Below, piece after piece: positions 52,137 through 63,807 of a stretch of 64,000 nt of DNA. The notes beneath the pieces were generated by a model. The model saw nothing but the letters and a program-made list of their open reading frames with translations. It ran no database searches and was not told the origin of the DNA. Position numbers and translations under genes: made by a program. Positions within the stretch are counted from its first letter, which is position 1, and every line of letters starts with the position of its first letter. The stretch is from Pseudomonas fortuita (GTDB lineage: Bacteria; Pseudomonadota; Gammaproteobacteria; Pseudomonadales; Pseudomonadaceae): the NCBI RefSeq assembly GCF_026898135.2, contig NZ_CP114035.2, positions 5,621,501-5,685,500 of the forward strand, given 5' to 3'.

Positions 52137-53008
52137 ACCAGTTCCTCTTCATCTGCACCCAGGTAGGCGGCGATCACCGTCGGGTTGTGGCGGATTTCCT
52201 GCGGTGCGCCTTCGGCAATCACGTTGCCGTGGTCCAGCACCACGATATGGTCGGAAATGCTCATGACCATGCCCATGTCGTGCTCGATCAGCACCACAGT
52301 GATGTCATGCTCGTCACGCAGCACTCGAATCATGCGGCTGAGGGCTTCGGTTTCCTGCGGGTTCAGGCCGGCCGCCGGTTCGTCCAGGCAGATGATCTTT
52401 GGCCGCGTGCACATGGCCCGGGCAATTTCCAGGCGGCGCTGCTGGCCGTACGACAGCTCGCCGGCCAGGCGGTTGGCACAATCGACCAGGTCGACCACTT
52501 CCAGCCAGTAGAACGCGTGGTCCAGCGCATCGCTCTCGGCTTTGCGGTAGGCCTTGGTGTTGAGCACCCCGGCCAGCAGGTTGCGGTTGACCCACATGTG
52601 CTGGGCCACCAGCAGGTTCTCCACCACCGACATTTCCTTGAACAGGCGAATGTTCTGGAAGGTGCGCGCCAGGCCTGCGCGGTTGACCAGGTGGGTACCG
52701 CCGAACATCTTGTAGTACAGGCGGTTGGCAAAGCGCGCCGGCGACACGAAGTCCGCCGCCTGGAAGCGCTCGCCAAGCAACTGGATGACGTTGGTGTGGC
52801 TGCCGCGCACGTTCAGCTCGATGCGCCCGCCACTGGCCTTGTAGAAGCCTGTCAGGCAGTTGAACACCGTGGTCTTGCCGGCGCCGTTGGGGCCGATCAG
52901 GGCGAAGATCTGGTTGCGCCGTACCTTCAGGCTGACATCACTCAGCGCCTTGATGCCCCCGAACTGCATCATCAGGTTGTCGACCGAGAGAATGATATCG
53001 TCGCTCAT
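52133..53008 (-). CDS. livG: Branched-chain amino acid ABC transporter ATPase LivG
   Basis: The 291-residue ATPase (BraF) has Walker A GPNGAGKTT near residue 39, signature ELSYGQQRRLEIARAMCTRP, Walker B IICLDEPAAGLNPQE and LIEHDMGMVMSISD. The signature is LSYGQ, normal for LivG. It overlaps livM upstream by 4 bp. Confidence 0.95.
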   Translation of the reverse strand: MSDDIILSVDNLMMQFGGIKALSDVSLKVRRNQIFALIGPNGAGKTTVFNCLTGFYKASGGRIELNVRGSHTNVIQLLGERFQAADFVSPARFANRLYYKMFGGTHLVNRAGLARTFQNIRLFKEMSVVENLLVAQHMWVNRNLLAGVLNTKAYRKAESDALDHAFYWLEVVDLVDCANRLAGELSYGQQRRLEIARAMCTRPKIICLDEPAAGLNPQETEALSRMIRVLRDEHDITVVLIEHDMGMVMSISDHIVVLDHGNVIAEGAPQEIRHNPTVIAAYLGADEEELV

Positions 53009-54306
53009 GGCGCCACTCCTTTACGCGGGGTCACACCGGTACGGCTGATGCGGATCAGCCCACGCGGTCGCCAGATCATCATCAGCACCATCAGCACCCC
53101 GAACAGCAGCACCCGGTATTCGGAGAAGCTGCGCAGCAGTTCGGGCGCCACAGTCAGCACGAACGCCGCAATCACCACGCCCACGGTCGAGCCCATGCCA
53201 CCCAGTACCACAATGGCGAGGATCAGCGCCGACTCGAAGAACGTGAAAGACGACGGGTTGACGAAGCCCTGGTAGGTGGCAAAAAACACACCGGCCAGGC
53301 CCGCAGTGGACGCCCCCAGGGTAAACGCCGAAAGCTTGACCAGTACGTGGTTCAGGCCCATCGAACGGCAGGCGATCTCGTCTTCGCGCAGCGCTTCCCA
53401 CGCCCGGCCTACCGGCATGCGGGTCAGGCGGTGCTTGATGTACAGCACGGCCAGCACCACCAGGAACAGCACCGCGTAGATGAACACGAACTTGAGGTTG
53501 GCGTTGTAATCGAAGCCGAAGAACTCGTGGATCGGCACCCCGCCATCCTTGGCCCGGCGGCCGAATTCCAGGCCGAAGAAGGTTGGCGAAGGCGCCGGCA
53601 TGCCGTTGGGGCCACCGGTGAACGACAACCAGTTGTTCAGCACCAGACGGATGATCTCGCCAAAACCCAGGGTCACGATTGCCAGGTAGTCACCGTGCAT
53701 TCGTAGCACCGGGAAGCCAAGTATGCACCCCGCCAGCGCTGCGGCGATGGCCGCCAAGGGCAGCACGCTCCAGAAGCCAAGGCCGAGGTACTGGTAACCC
53801 AAAGCAAGGCCGTAGGCGCCAATGGCATAGAACGCCACGTAGCCCAGGTCGAGCAGGCCGGCAAGGCCGACCACGATGTTCAGGCCAAGCCCCAGCAACA
53901 CGTAGATCAGGCCGAGGATGACCACGGTCAGCAGGTACTTGTTGGCAAAAATCGGGAAGACGATGGCAATCACCACCAGCGCCGGGATGATGTAGCGCAG
54001 GCGCGACTTGTAGTCCGGCGCGTTCACATGCACGCCCGAGCCACCGCTGTCGAAGCCCTGGAGCATGCGCACGCCAGCGGCGCTCTGCAGGAACAGGCTG
54101 AGCAGGAAGCGCCCCACCATCACCCCGCCAACCAGCCAGGCTACGCGGCGCGGTTCGGCATTGAAGGTGTAGCCGTCGAGCACTACGCCCACGACCGGGC
54201 CAAACACAATGAGAGCCAGCAGGCCGGCGACTAGGGTCTCCAGCAGGCTGCGTTTAAGGTCGAAACCTTTGGTTTCGCTAACAGAGGCAGTTTTGGCAAC
54301 GGACAT
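53005..54306 (-). CDS. livM: Branched-chain amino acid ABC transporter permease LivM
   Basis: The 433-residue permease has a long N-terminal extension of about 120 residues with two or three helices, then the conserved GLAGLLDLGYVAFYAIGAYG and IVVLGGMGSTVGVVIAAFVL. I use the ATG at 54306, which has an AAGGTG ribosome-binding site. A GTG two codons earlier is possible. It starts 2 bp after the livH stop. Confidence 0.95.
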   Translation of the reverse strand: MSVAKTASVSETKGFDLKRSLLETLVAGLLALIVFGPVVGVVLDGYTFNAEPRRVAWLVGGVMVGRFLLSLFLQSAAGVRMLQGFDSGGSGVHVNAPDYKSRLRYIIPALVVIAIVFPIFANKYLLTVVILGLIYVLLGLGLNIVVGLAGLLDLGYVAFYAIGAYGLALGYQYLGLGFWSVLPLAAIAAALAGCILGFPVLRMHGDYLAIVTLGFGEIIRLVLNNWLSFTGGPNGMPAPSPTFFGLEFGRRAKDGGVPIHEFFGFDYNANLKFVFIYAVLFLVVLAVLYIKHRLTRMPVGRAWEALREDEIACRSMGLNHVLVKLSAFTLGASTAGLAGVFFATYQGFVNPSSFTFFESALILAIVVLGGMGSTVGVVIAAFVLTVAPELLRSFSEYRVLLFGVLMVLMMIWRPRGLIRISRTGVTPRKGVAP

Positions 54307-54308
54307 GT

Positions 54309-55223
54309 TCACACCTTAGCCACGAGCGGGCGACCCAGCAGGCCTTGTGGGCGGAAGATAAGGATCATCACCAGCAGCGAGAAGCTGAACACGTCCTTGT
54401 AGTCGGAGTTGATCAGGCCAGAGAACAGCGACTCGGAAATCCCCAGGATGATGCCGCCGAGCATGGCGCCAGGCAGCGAGCCGATACCACCGAGCACTGC
54501 GGCGGTGAACGCCTTGATGCCGATGATGAAGCCGGCGTAGAAGTCGAAGGTGCCGTAGTTCATGGTGATCAGCACGCCCGCCAGAGCGGCCATGACTGCA
54601 CCGATGACAAACACGTAGGAAATCACCCGGTCGGTGTTGATGCCCAGGATCGAAGCCATCTTGCGGTCTTGCTGGGTGGCACGGCACATGCGGCCGAGCT
54701 TGGTGTACTTGATCACGTAAGTGAGCAGGCCCATGCCCACGAAGGCAGCGATCAGGATGAATATCTTGGTGTAGGTCAGTTGCACGAAGCCGGTGCCGAC
54801 TTCGACACGCAAGGCCCCTTCAAGCAAGGTCGGCACGCCTTGCTGGCGGGCACCCTGGCTGATCTGTGCGTAGTTCTGCAGGATCAGCGAGATGCCGATG
54901 GCACTGATCAACGGCGCCAGGCGGGTGGAGTTACGCAGGGGCTTGTAGGCGATGCGTTCGATGGTGAACCCATAAACGCCCGTGACGACGACGGTGAACA
55001 AGAGCGTGCCCAACATCAGTAGCGGGAACGACTCGACGCCGAAATAGGCCAGCAATGCCAGGCTGATTGCCGCGAGGTACGCGGAAATCATATACACCTC
55101 GCCGTGCGCGAAGTTGATCATGCCGATGATGCCATAGACCATTGTGTAGCCGATGGCGATCAGGCCATAGACCGACCCGAGGGTCAGGCCGTTGACCAGT
55201 TGCTGCAGGAAAATACCATCCAT
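54309..55223 (-). CDS. livH: Branched-chain amino acid ABC transporter permease LivH
   Basis: The 304-residue permease has the family segments LTLGSVYGLIAIGYTMVYGI, GMINFAHGEVYMISAYLA and VLGGIGSLPGAMLGGIILGI. It forms the membrane channel with LivM. There are 154 bp between the livK stop and this start, without a clear terminator. Confidence 0.95.
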   Translation of the reverse strand: MDGIFLQQLVNGLTLGSVYGLIAIGYTMVYGIIGMINFAHGEVYMISAYLAAISLALLAYFGVESFPLLMLGTLLFTVVVTGVYGFTIERIAYKPLRNSTRLAPLISAIGISLILQNYAQISQGARQQGVPTLLEGALRVEVGTGFVQLTYTKIFILIAAFVGMGLLTYVIKYTKLGRMCRATQQDRKMASILGINTDRVISYVFVIGAVMAALAGVLITMNYGTFDFYAGFIIGIKAFTAAVLGGIGSLPGAMLGGIILGISESLFSGLINSDYKDVFSFSLLVMILIFRPQGLLGRPLVAKV

Positions 55224-55377
55224 AACGCAATCTCACCTGATTGAGATTGCACGAGCGCCGACCACGGCGCGGGCCACCGGTGCGGGGCCCTCGCAGCGCA
55301 GAACTGTGCAGATCTACGAATAAAGACAGGTACCGCGGGGCTTGGGCCCGAGCATCAGCCCGGGCCATGGGCCGTTA

Positions 55378-56514
55378 TTATTTTTGTTTTTCCAGCTGGT
55401 GGTATTTACCGTCTTTGTCCCATTGGTAGACCACGTAGTCGGACACGGTCAGGTCACCCTTTCTGTCCCACTTCTTCTCGCCCATGACGGTCTTGACGGA
55501 GTTGGCTTTCAGCCACTTGGCCGCGTCTTCGCCCTTGTTCGACTTGGCGCCGTTGAACGCAGCGGCCAAGGCTTCCAGCGAGGCGTAGGCGTAGAGGGTG
55601 TAGCCTTCAGGTTCGGTACCGGCCTTGCGGAACTCCTCCACCACCGCTTTGCTGTCTGGCAGCAGGCGCGGGTCGGCGCCAAAGGTCATGTACACGCCAT
55701 CGACGTATTGCGCGCCGCCAGCGGTGGACACCAGTTCGTCGGTGACGATGCCATCATCGGACATGAACTTGACGTCCTTCAGGCCCTGCTCGCGCAACTG
55801 GCGTACCAGCGGGCCAGCCTCTGGGTGCAGGCCGCCGAAGTAGACCACATCGGCACCGGTGGAGCGGATCTTGGTAACCACGGCGCTGAAGTCTTTTTCG
55901 CCACGGGTCAGGCCTTCGTACAGCACAGGCTTCACGCCGCGTTTCTCCAGCTGCGCCTTGGTCGCGTCGGCCAGGCCCTGGCCGTAAGTGTCCTTGTCGT
56001 GCAGCACCGCGACTTTCTTGCCCTTGAGCACATCGACGATGTAGTCGCCGGCGACAATGCCCTGCTGGTCGTCACGGCCGCACATGCGGAACATGGCGCT
56101 GAGGCCGCGTTCGGTCACCTGTGGGTTGGTCGAGCCCGGGGTAATGGCGATGATGCCCGCTTCGTCATACACCTCAGACGCCGGAATGGTGTTGGAAGAA
56201 CAGAAGTGGCCCACTACGCCGATCACCTTGTCCTGATCGGCCAGGCGGTTGGCCACAGCCACGGCCTGCTTTGGTTCGCAGGCGTCATCGCCTTTGACCA
56301 GGACGATTTTCTCGCCGTTGACGCCACCGGCTGCGTTGATCTTGTCGGCCGCTGCCTGCGCACCTTTCATGTACTGCTCGCCAAACGCTGCGTTAGCCCC
56401 GGTCATCGGGCCCGCTACACCGATCTTGACGTCGGCCTGAACATACGAAGAAACACCCAGGGCCGTAGCTACGGCCAGTGCCAGGAAACCTTTCTTGTAA
56501 AACGTCTGCGACAT
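55378..56514 (-). CDS. livK: Branched-chain amino acid-binding periplasmic protein
   Basis: The 378-residue periplasmic binding protein (BraC-like) has a signal peptide (GFLALAVATALGVSSYVQA) and mature start DVKIGVAGPMTGANAAFGEQ. KGDDACEPKQAVAVANRL, HFCSSNTIPASEVY and ITPGSTNPQVTERG are typical of Leu/Ile/Val-binding proteins. The leader carries an ACCAAAAAAAACTC tract directly before the AGGAGCACC ribosome-binding site, a candidate Crc/Hfq site. A sigma-54-type promoter lies about 60 bp upstream. Confidence 0.95.
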   Translation of the reverse strand: MSQTFYKKGFLALAVATALGVSSYVQADVKIGVAGPMTGANAAFGEQYMKGAQAAADKINAAGGVNGEKIVLVKGDDACEPKQAVAVANRLADQDKVIGVVGHFCSSNTIPASEVYDEAGIIAITPGSTNPQVTERGLSAMFRMCGRDDQQGIVAGDYIVDVLKGKKVAVLHDKDTYGQGLADATKAQLEKRGVKPVLYEGLTRGEKDFSAVVTKIRSTGADVVYFGGLHPEAGPLVRQLREQGLKDVKFMSDDGIVTDELVSTAGGAQYVDGVYMTFGADPRLLPDSKAVVEEFRKAGTEPEGYTLYAYASLEALAAAFNGAKSNKGEDAAKWLKANSVKTVMGEKKWDRKGDLTVSDYVVYQWDKDGKYHQLEKQK

Positions 56515-56574
56515 GAGGTGGTGCTCCTAGAGTTTTTTTTGGTTGGCACTACAACTTCTCAACCCTGTGCTCAG

Positions 56575-56590
56575 AGCAAGGGCCGTGCCA
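56575..56590 (-). promoter_or_regulatory. Sigma-54-type promoter of livKHMGF
   Basis: On the minus strand TGGCACGGCCCTTGCT is a full match to TGGCACG-N4-TTGCW. The predicted start near 56565 leaves a leader of about 50 nt before livK. Confidence 0.8.
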
Positions 56591-56791
56591 TCGGTTTTGT
56601 CTTCCGGGAAAACACACTGCGCAGGTGCACTGCAGGCGACCGACGGCCTTTTCTTTATTGAGCGTGCAACCGTCTGCTGCGCGGCAGGCGCCACCACACG
56701 TACAGACAAGGAGCAACCGCCATGTGCCATCATTGCAACCCTGGCAAGTGTTTACGTGCAACCGCCCTGTAACAGCGGACGTCACCGAAGT

Positions 56792-56806
56792 GCACACCGC
56801 TGGTGC
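56792..56806. promoter_or_regulatory. NtrC-like dyad upstream of livK
   Basis: GCACACCGCTGGTGC fits GCAC-N7-GTGC exactly and is centred about 235 bp upstream of the predicted sigma-54 start, a workable distance for an enhancer-binding protein. Confidence 0.5.
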
Positions 56807-56983
56807 GCGACTGCTACAGGCGGCACCGTTTCAAGGCTAGCCGGTGCACGGAAAAACACCTCTGTTTTGGCAGATACGCAGCCCTTTGGGAGCCGGTTCA
56901 CCCGCGAAGAGGCCAGCCCAGACACATCAAGGCCCAAAAGGCTGGCACAATGTCGGCCATTCGCCGCTTCCGGAGCCCCCTTG

Positions 56984-58189
56984 ATGAGCGAAAGCGCATT
57001 CGCCGAGCGCATCGTGCACAACCTGCTCGACACCGACTTCTACAAACTCACCATGATGCAGGGCGTGCTGCACAATTACCCGGACGCCGACGTCGAATGG
57101 GAATTCCGCTGCCGCAACGGCGAGGACCTGCGCCCTTACCTGGGCGAGATCCGCAACCAGCTCGAACTGCTCAGCGACCTCACCCTGGATGATGGCCAAC
57201 TGGCCTTTCTTGAACGCATCAGTTTCCTCAAGCCCGACTTCCTGCGTTTTCTGCGCCTGTTCCGCTTCAACCTGCGTTACGTGCGCGTCGGCGTTGAAAA
57301 CGACCAGCTGTTCCTGCGCCTGAAAGGCCCATGGCTGCATGTGATCCTGTTCGAAGTGCCGCTGCTGGCCATCATCAGCGAAGTGCGCAACCGCCATCTG
57401 CACCCGCATATGCGCCTGGCCGAAGCGCGCGACCAGCTGTACCGCAAGTTCGACTGGCTGCGTGCGCATGCCAGTGATGACGAACTGGCCGAACTGCAGG
57501 TCGCCGACTTCGGCACCCGTCGGCGCTTTTCCAGCCGCGTGCAGGAAGAAGTGGTTCGCGTGCTGCGCGATGACTTCCCCGCCCGCTTCGTCGGCACCAG
57601 CAACGTCGACCTGGCATGGAAACTGGATGTCAAGCCGCTGGGCACCATGGCCCATGAATGGTTCATGGCCCACCAGCAGCTCGGCCCACGGCTGATCGAC
57701 AGCCAGATCGCCGCACTGGACTGCTGGGTACGCGAGTACCGCGGCCTGCTTGGCATCGCCCTGACCGACTGCATCACCATGGATGCCTTCCTCGGCGATT
57801 TCGACCTGTACTTCGCCAAGCTGTTCGATGGCCTGCGCCACGATTCGGGCGAGCCAATCGCCTGGGCAGAAAAGGCCATAGCCCATTACCAGAAACTGGG
57901 GATCGACCCGATGACCAAGACCCTGGTGTTTTCCGACGGCCTCAACCTGACCCGCTCGCTGGAGATTTTCCGTGCCCTGCGCGGTCGCATCAACGTCAGC
58001 TTTGGCATTGGCACCAACCTGACATGCGACATACCGGGTGTGGCCCCAATGAGCATCGTGCTTAAAATGACCGACTGCAACGGCGCGCCAGTGGCCAAGA
58101 TCTCGGATGAATCAGCCAAGACCCAGTGCCGTGACGAAAACTTCGTCGCCTACATGCGTCACGTATTCAAAGTCCCCAGCAAGGAGTAA
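56984..58189 (+). CDS. pncB: Nicotinate phosphoribosyltransferase
   Basis: The 401-residue NAD salvage enzyme converts nicotinate to nicotinate mononucleotide. Conserved parts are [38 protein letters not shown] (catalytic His replaced by the family's Arg-rich context), [20 protein letters not shown] and [20 protein letters not shown]. The start [10 protein letters not shown] is standard. nadE follows after 3 bp, one operon. Confidence 0.95.
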   Translation: MSESAFAERIVHNLLDTDFYKLTMMQGVLHNYPDADVEWEFRCRNGEDLRPYLGEIRNQLELLSDLTLDDGQLAFLERISFLKPDFLRFLRLFRFNLRYVRVGVENDQLFLRLKGPWLHVILFEVPLLAIISEVRNRHLHPHMRLAEARDQLYRKFDWLRAHASDDELAELQVADFGTRRRFSSRVQEEVVRVLRDDFPARFVGTSNVDLAWKLDVKPLGTMAHEWFMAHQQLGPRLIDSQIAALDCWVREYRGLLGIALTDCITMDAFLGDFDLYFAKLFDGLRHDSGEPIAWAEKAIAHYQKLGIDPMTKTLVFSDGLNLTRSLEIFRALRGRINVSFGIGTNLTCDIPGVAPMSIVLKMTDCNGAPVAKISDESAKTQCRDENFVAYMRHVFKVPSKE

Positions 58190-58192
58190 CCC

Positions 58193-59020
58193 ATGCAAGC
58201 GGTTCAGCAAGAGATTGCCCAGGCACTGAAGGTACAGCCGCCGTTCGCCGACACCGCCGCGCTCGAGGCCGAAGTCGCCCGCCGCGTGGCCTTCATCAAG
58301 GACTGCCTGGCCAATGCCCGGCTCAAGACCCTGGTGCTGGGCATCAGCGGTGGTGTCGACTCGCTGACTGCCGCCTTGCTCGCCCAGCGCGCCGTGAATG
58401 AATTGCGCGCAGAAACCGGCGACAAGGCATACACCTTCATTGCCGTGCGCCTGCCCTACCAGGTGCAGCATGACGAGCATGACGCCCAGGCGTGCCTGGA
58501 CGTGATCAAGGCCGATGAAGTGCACACCGTGGATATCGCCCCGGCAGTGCGGGCATTGGCCGCTGAAGTAGTGGAATTGAAGAACGGCTCGCCGACGCTT
58601 GTGGACTTCGTGGTGGGCAACGTCAAGGCACGTACCCGCATGGTTGCCCAGTACACCATCGCCGGGGCCCGCGCGGGCCTGGTGATCGGTACCGACCACG
58701 CCGCCGAGGCGGTAATGGGCTTCTTTACCAAGTTTGGTGATGGTGCCTGCGACCTGGCGCCCCTGAGCGGGCTGGTGAAGAACCAGGTACGGGCGATTGC
58801 GCGCAGCTTTGGCGCACCGGAGTCACTGGTGGAGAAGGTGCCGACGGCGGACCTTGAAGACCTGGAGCCGGGCAAGCCGGACGAAGCATCCCATGGCGTG
58901 ACCTACCAGCAGATCGACGCCTTCCTGCATGGGTTGCCGGTTGATCAGGCGGCATTCGACATCATCGTCGCCACCTACCGCAAGACCCAGCACAAGCGCG
59001 AACTGCCGTTCGCCCCATAA
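58193..59020 (+). CDS. nadE: NH3-dependent NAD+ synthetase
   Basis: The 275-residue enzyme amidates nicotinate adenine dinucleotide with ammonia. It shows the P-loop of N-type ATP pyrophosphatases ([20 protein letters not shown]), [19 protein letters not shown] and [20 protein letters not shown]. It has no glutaminase domain. It completes the pncB-nadE salvage operon. Confidence 0.96.
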   Translation: MQAVQQEIAQALKVQPPFADTAALEAEVARRVAFIKDCLANARLKTLVLGISGGVDSLTAALLAQRAVNELRAETGDKAYTFIAVRLPYQVQHDEHDAQACLDVIKADEVHTVDIAPAVRALAAEVVELKNGSPTLVDFVVGNVKARTRMVAQYTIAGARAGLVIGTDHAAEAVMGFFTKFGDGACDLAPLSGLVKNQVRAIARSFGAPESLVEKVPTADLEDLEPGKPDEASHGVTYQQIDAFLHGLPVDQAAFDIIVATYRKTQHKRELPFAP

Positions 59021-59024
59021 AAGC

Positions 59025-59106
59025 TTCGCGGGCACGCCCGCTCCCACAGGATTTTCACTGCCCTTGAAGACAGTGCTTACCCTGTGGGAGCGGGCGTGCC
59101 CGCGAA
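59025..59106. repeat. REP pair between nadE and azurin
   Basis: Arms TTCGCGGGCACGCCCGCTCCC and the inverted GGGAGCGGGCGTGCCCGCGAA lie between convergent genes, a likely bidirectional transcript end. Confidence 0.85.
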
Positions 59107-59134
59107 TAGGCCCGAGAGGCCTACACAGCTGTCA

Positions 59135-59584
59135 TTACTTGACTACAACCTTGCCTTTCATCATCGAGATGTGGCCCGGGAAGGTGCAGAAGAAGCTGTA
59201 GTCACCACCGGCCTCCAGCTTGGAAGTGTCGAACTTCACTTCGGTCTCTTTTTCTGGTGCGCCGATCATCGCAGTGTGGGCGATGATGTTGGCGTTATCT
59301 TCCTTCAGGTAGCCTTTTTCGATGCCCTGAGTCATGCCTTCAGTGGCAATGCCCTGCATGTCGGCAGTCTTGCTGATCACCAGGTTGTGGCCCATGACGT
59401 TCTTAGGCAGGTTGCCGGAGTGGGTCAGTTTGACGGTGAATTCCTTGCAGCTCTTGTCGACGGTGAATTCTTTGCTGGTGTAGGACATCTGGTCCGTCGA
59501 TTCAACAGTCACCGAGCATTCGGCTGCAAAGACAGAGGCGCTGGCGAGGGTCAGCAGGGATACCGCTACAGCTTTCGCAAACAT
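59135..59584 (-). CDS. azu: Azurin, blue copper protein
   Basis: The 149-residue precursor has signal peptide [19 protein letters not shown], mature start AECSV. The copper ligands are His in VMGHN and Cys, His, Met in [15 protein letters not shown] Cys pair (AECS and KSCKEF) forms the usual disulfide. An extra ATG lies one codon upstream (59587). I prefer 59584 by ribosome-binding-site spacing. Azurin is a periplasmic electron carrier. An ANR-type dyad lies upstream. Confidence 0.96.
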   Translation of the reverse strand: MFAKAVAVSLLTLASASVFAAECSVTVESTDQMSYTSKEFTVDKSCKEFTVKLTHSGNLPKNVMGHNLVISKTADMQGIATEGMTQGIEKGYLKEDNANIIAHTAMIGAPEKETEVKFDTSKLEAGGDYSFFCTFPGHISMMKGKVVVK

Positions 59585-59646
59585 CATGAATCTCCTTGGC
59601 AGGGTTTTATCAATTGCGAGACTGCCTGAAACCGTTCAGCCCCTTG

Positions 59647-59660
59647 CTGATATGGGTCAA
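59647..59660 (-). promoter_or_regulatory. ANR/FNR-type dyad upstream of azurin
   Basis: On the minus strand TTGACCCATATCAG matches TTGAT-N4-ATCAA with one change in each half. It is centred about 70 bp before the azurin start, compatible with a -41.5 activator site and a leader of about 27 nt. Confidence 0.55.
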
Positions 59661-59779
59661 GGGGGCGTCAACAGGCCAGCCAGTAGAATTGTTCAATGGA
59701 TTGTATACAACCAATCTAAGAGCACATCATGCCCTTTTAATAGACGATGGGACAACCTCTCATTTAGGAGCAATACCAA

Positions 59780-59869
59780 ATGCCCATCTCTGCATTTATC
59801 AACAGCCTGCTCGCCGCCTATGCCCACGGGGCAACGGGCGCCATCTGCGAATTCTCCCGCCCGGAATGA
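59780..59869 (+). CDS. Possible 29-residue small protein
   Basis: ATG at 59780 follows a TAGGAG ribosome-binding site with 9-nt spacing and runs 29 codons to TGA (MPISAFINSLLAAYAHGATG, then AICEFSRPE). It lies in the 349-bp gap between the divergent azurin and LOG genes. The first half could be an amphipathic helix. The remaining gap holds the azurin promoter. I do not recognise the peptide. Confidence 0.35.
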   Translation: MPISAFINSLLAAYAHGATGAICEFSRPE

Positions 59870-59933
59870 ACGTGGCCTTGGAAGCGACGGGCATGCGCCG
59901 TACCCTGTCCACCTGAGTGACAGGAGATGAGCA

Positions 59934-60521
59934 ATGCCCGTACGTTCCGTTTGTGTGTTCTGCGGCGCCAGCATCGGCGCCAACCCTGCCTACCGTGATG
60001 CTGCCATCGCGCTTGGCCAGGCCATCGCGCGTCGCGGCCTGACCCTGGTCTATGGCGGCGGTGCGGTCGGCCTGATGGGCACCGTTGCCGACGCGGCCAT
60101 GGCGGCCGGTGGCGAAGTGATCGGGATCATCCCCGAAAGCCTGATGAACGCCGAAATCGGCCACAAGGGCCTCAGCCGCCTGGAAGTGGTCGACGGCATG
60201 CATGCCCGCAAGGCACGCATGGCCGAGCTTAGCGATGCCTTCATCGCCCTGCCGGGTGGGCTGGGTACGCTGGAAGAATTGTTCGAGGTATGGACCTGGG
60301 GGCAACTGGGCTATCACGCCAAGCCGCTGGGGCTGCTGGATGTGAACGGCTTCTACGCGAAGCTGGGCGGGTTCCTCGACCATATCGTCGAAGAAGGCTT
60401 TGTGCGGCCGCAGCATCGGGCAATGTTGCTGCTGGGGCAGCAGCCAGACGCGCTGCTGGACGGGATGGACAGCTTTGTGGCGCCGGTGGTGCCGAAGTGG
60501 GTCGACAAGCAGCCTGATTAA
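59934..60521 (+). CDS. LOG-family (cytokinin riboside 5'-monophosphate phosphoribohydrolase-type) protein
   Basis: The 195-residue Rossmann protein begins [20 protein letters not shown]. It carries the diagnostic GGGAVGLMG near residue 42 and the [20 protein letters not shown] motif near residues 107-126. The family cleaves nucleoside monophosphates to base and ribose phosphate. The same gene lies beside azurin in P. aeruginosa. Confidence 0.94.
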   Translation: MPVRSVCVFCGASIGANPAYRDAAIALGQAIARRGLTLVYGGGAVGLMGTVADAAMAAGGEVIGIIPESLMNAEIGHKGLSRLEVVDGMHARKARMAELSDAFIALPGGLGTLEELFEVWTWGQLGYHAKPLGLLDVNGFYAKLGGFLDHIVEEGFVRPQHRAMLLLGQQPDALLDGMDSFVAPVVPKWVDKQPD

Positions 60522-60534
60522 AGCTGAGATTTTT

Positions 60535-60638
60535 GGGACCGCTTTGCGGTCCTTTCGCGGCACAAGGCCGCTCCTACAGGGAATCGCGGTTTCTTGTAGG
60601 AGCGGCCTTGTGCCGCGAAAGGGCTGCAAAGCAGCCCC
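60535..60638. repeat. REP pair between LOG gene and ygiQ
   Basis: Arms CCTTTCGCGGCACAAGGCCG and their inverse have GGGACCGCTTTGCGG and GGGCTGCAAAGCAGCCC caps, in a gap between convergent genes. Confidence 0.85.
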
Positions 60639-60649
60639 AAATAGATCAA

Positions 60650-62950
<2,301 letters not shown>

Positions 62951-63107
62951 GTCAGTGACCGGTTCTGGTGTGCAGGGAAATCGCGGGCGCGGAATATAGC
63001 ACAAATTTTGACCAAATCCGACTGTCTTCGTGGGGATTGGTGGGTTGGGCGACGGTTGGGTGTAGGCTGCCAGGTGCTGGGCTTGGGGCTTGTGATGAGG
63101 TCGCCAA

Positions 63108-63202
63108 GTGTTCGCCGCAGCAGTTTCAGCGCCTGTGAGATCGAGCGCCGCCCGCGCGGCGCTTCGCGGGGCAAGCCCGCTCCCACATTTGTTTCGGGCC
63201 AG
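63108..63202 (+). repeat. Left arm of a 95-bp inverted repeat containing a REP unit
   Basis: It starts GTGTTCGCCGCAGCAGTTTC, includes GCGGGGCAAGCCCGCTCCCA and ends GGGCCAG. Compared with the right arm it has four mismatches in 95 positions. The 124 bp between arms (63203-63326) contain no recognisable gene. Confidence 0.9.
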
Positions 63203-63326
63203 TTATTCCTGAGCAATAGCCGCGCACACCCCGGGTGCATGGCTGAAGAGTGATTAAGAGCAGCGATGCAACCTTCAATATCGAAGGAAACAAACGAGGC
63301 GGCCAGCGGTGGACTCACAGAAGGGG

Positions 63327-63421
63327 CTGGCCCGAAAAAGATGTGGGAGCGGGCTTGCCCCGCGAAGCGCCGCGCGGGCGGCGCTCGATCTCATAGGCGC
63401 TGAAACTGCTGTGGCGAACAC
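63327..63421 (-). repeat. Right arm of the 95-bp inverted repeat
   Basis: It is the inverse of the left arm, from CTGGCCCG to GCGAACAC, including the REP core GGGAGCGGGCTTGCCCCGCG and the palindrome GCGCCGCGCGGGCGGCGC. Confidence 0.9.
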
Positions 63422-63436
63422 CTGTCAGCCCTCATG

Positions 63437-63523
63437 CGTCGCGGGCACGCCCGCTCCCACAGGTACTGTGCAAGCCTGAAAGCTGTGGTGTCTTGTGGGA
63501 GCGGGTTCACCCGCGAAAGGGCC
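63437..63523. repeat. REP pair near the right end
   Basis: Arms CGTCGCGGGCACGCCCGCTCC and the imperfect inverse GGGAGCGGGTTCACCCGCGAA lie 16 bp after the 95-bp inverted repeat. Confidence 0.75.
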
Positions 63524-63627
63524 CGGCCAGACGCACTATCAATCAAGCCTTACGGTGGGCATTCGGCCTGAATAGAGCTGTGTTCAAGGAGTGGGGATCG
63601 AGGGGTGGATCGGGGATAATTTTCAGC

Positions 63628-63807
63628 ATGCTACAGCTCTCTGTAGATTCACACAGAGCCGCACTCATGACTTGCAGTGTGATGGGTGGCGGTCACGTAC
63701 GGGTCTGCAAGACCGGACAGAGAACGAAAACCTCCCGCACGCAGCCACCATCAAGCGAGCCCGATGGCGCGTGCCATTGGCTTGCGGTGAACAACATTCG
63801 TTCCTGA
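63628..63807 (+). CDS. Possible 59-residue small protein of unknown function
   Basis: ATG at 63628 follows GGGGATAATTTTCAGC, a weak ribosome-binding site. The product has a Gly/Cys-containing middle (MTCSVMGGGHVRVCKTGQRT) and a Ser/Pro-rich tail ending AVNNIRS. Its TGA is directly followed by a terminator-like hairpin. An overlapping frame (63591-63857) is equally open, so the coding call is weak. Confidence 0.3.
   Translation: MLQLSVDSHRAALMTCSVMGGGHVRVCKTGQRTKTSRTQPPSSEPDGACHWLAVNNIRS

Larger units (their letters stand above)
56515..56983. other. livK-pncB divergent intergenic region
   Basis: This 469-bp gap has no supported gene. Besides the livK leader, the sigma-54 element and the NtrC-like dyad, it contains a degenerate REP half (56885-56920) and the pncB upstream sequence. 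The open frame running into pncB from 56543 is judged non-coding because the conserved protein begins at 56984. Confidence 0.6.

Noticed and set aside
56515..56640. livK RNA motif
   Set aside because: A livK leader RNA is known from P. syringae, but I could not match its consensus to this leader by eye.
56943..56957. Sigma-54 promoter for pncB (TGGCACAATGTCGGC)
   Set aside because: The -24 half fits but the -12 half has CG in place of TT, and no link to nitrogen control is expected.
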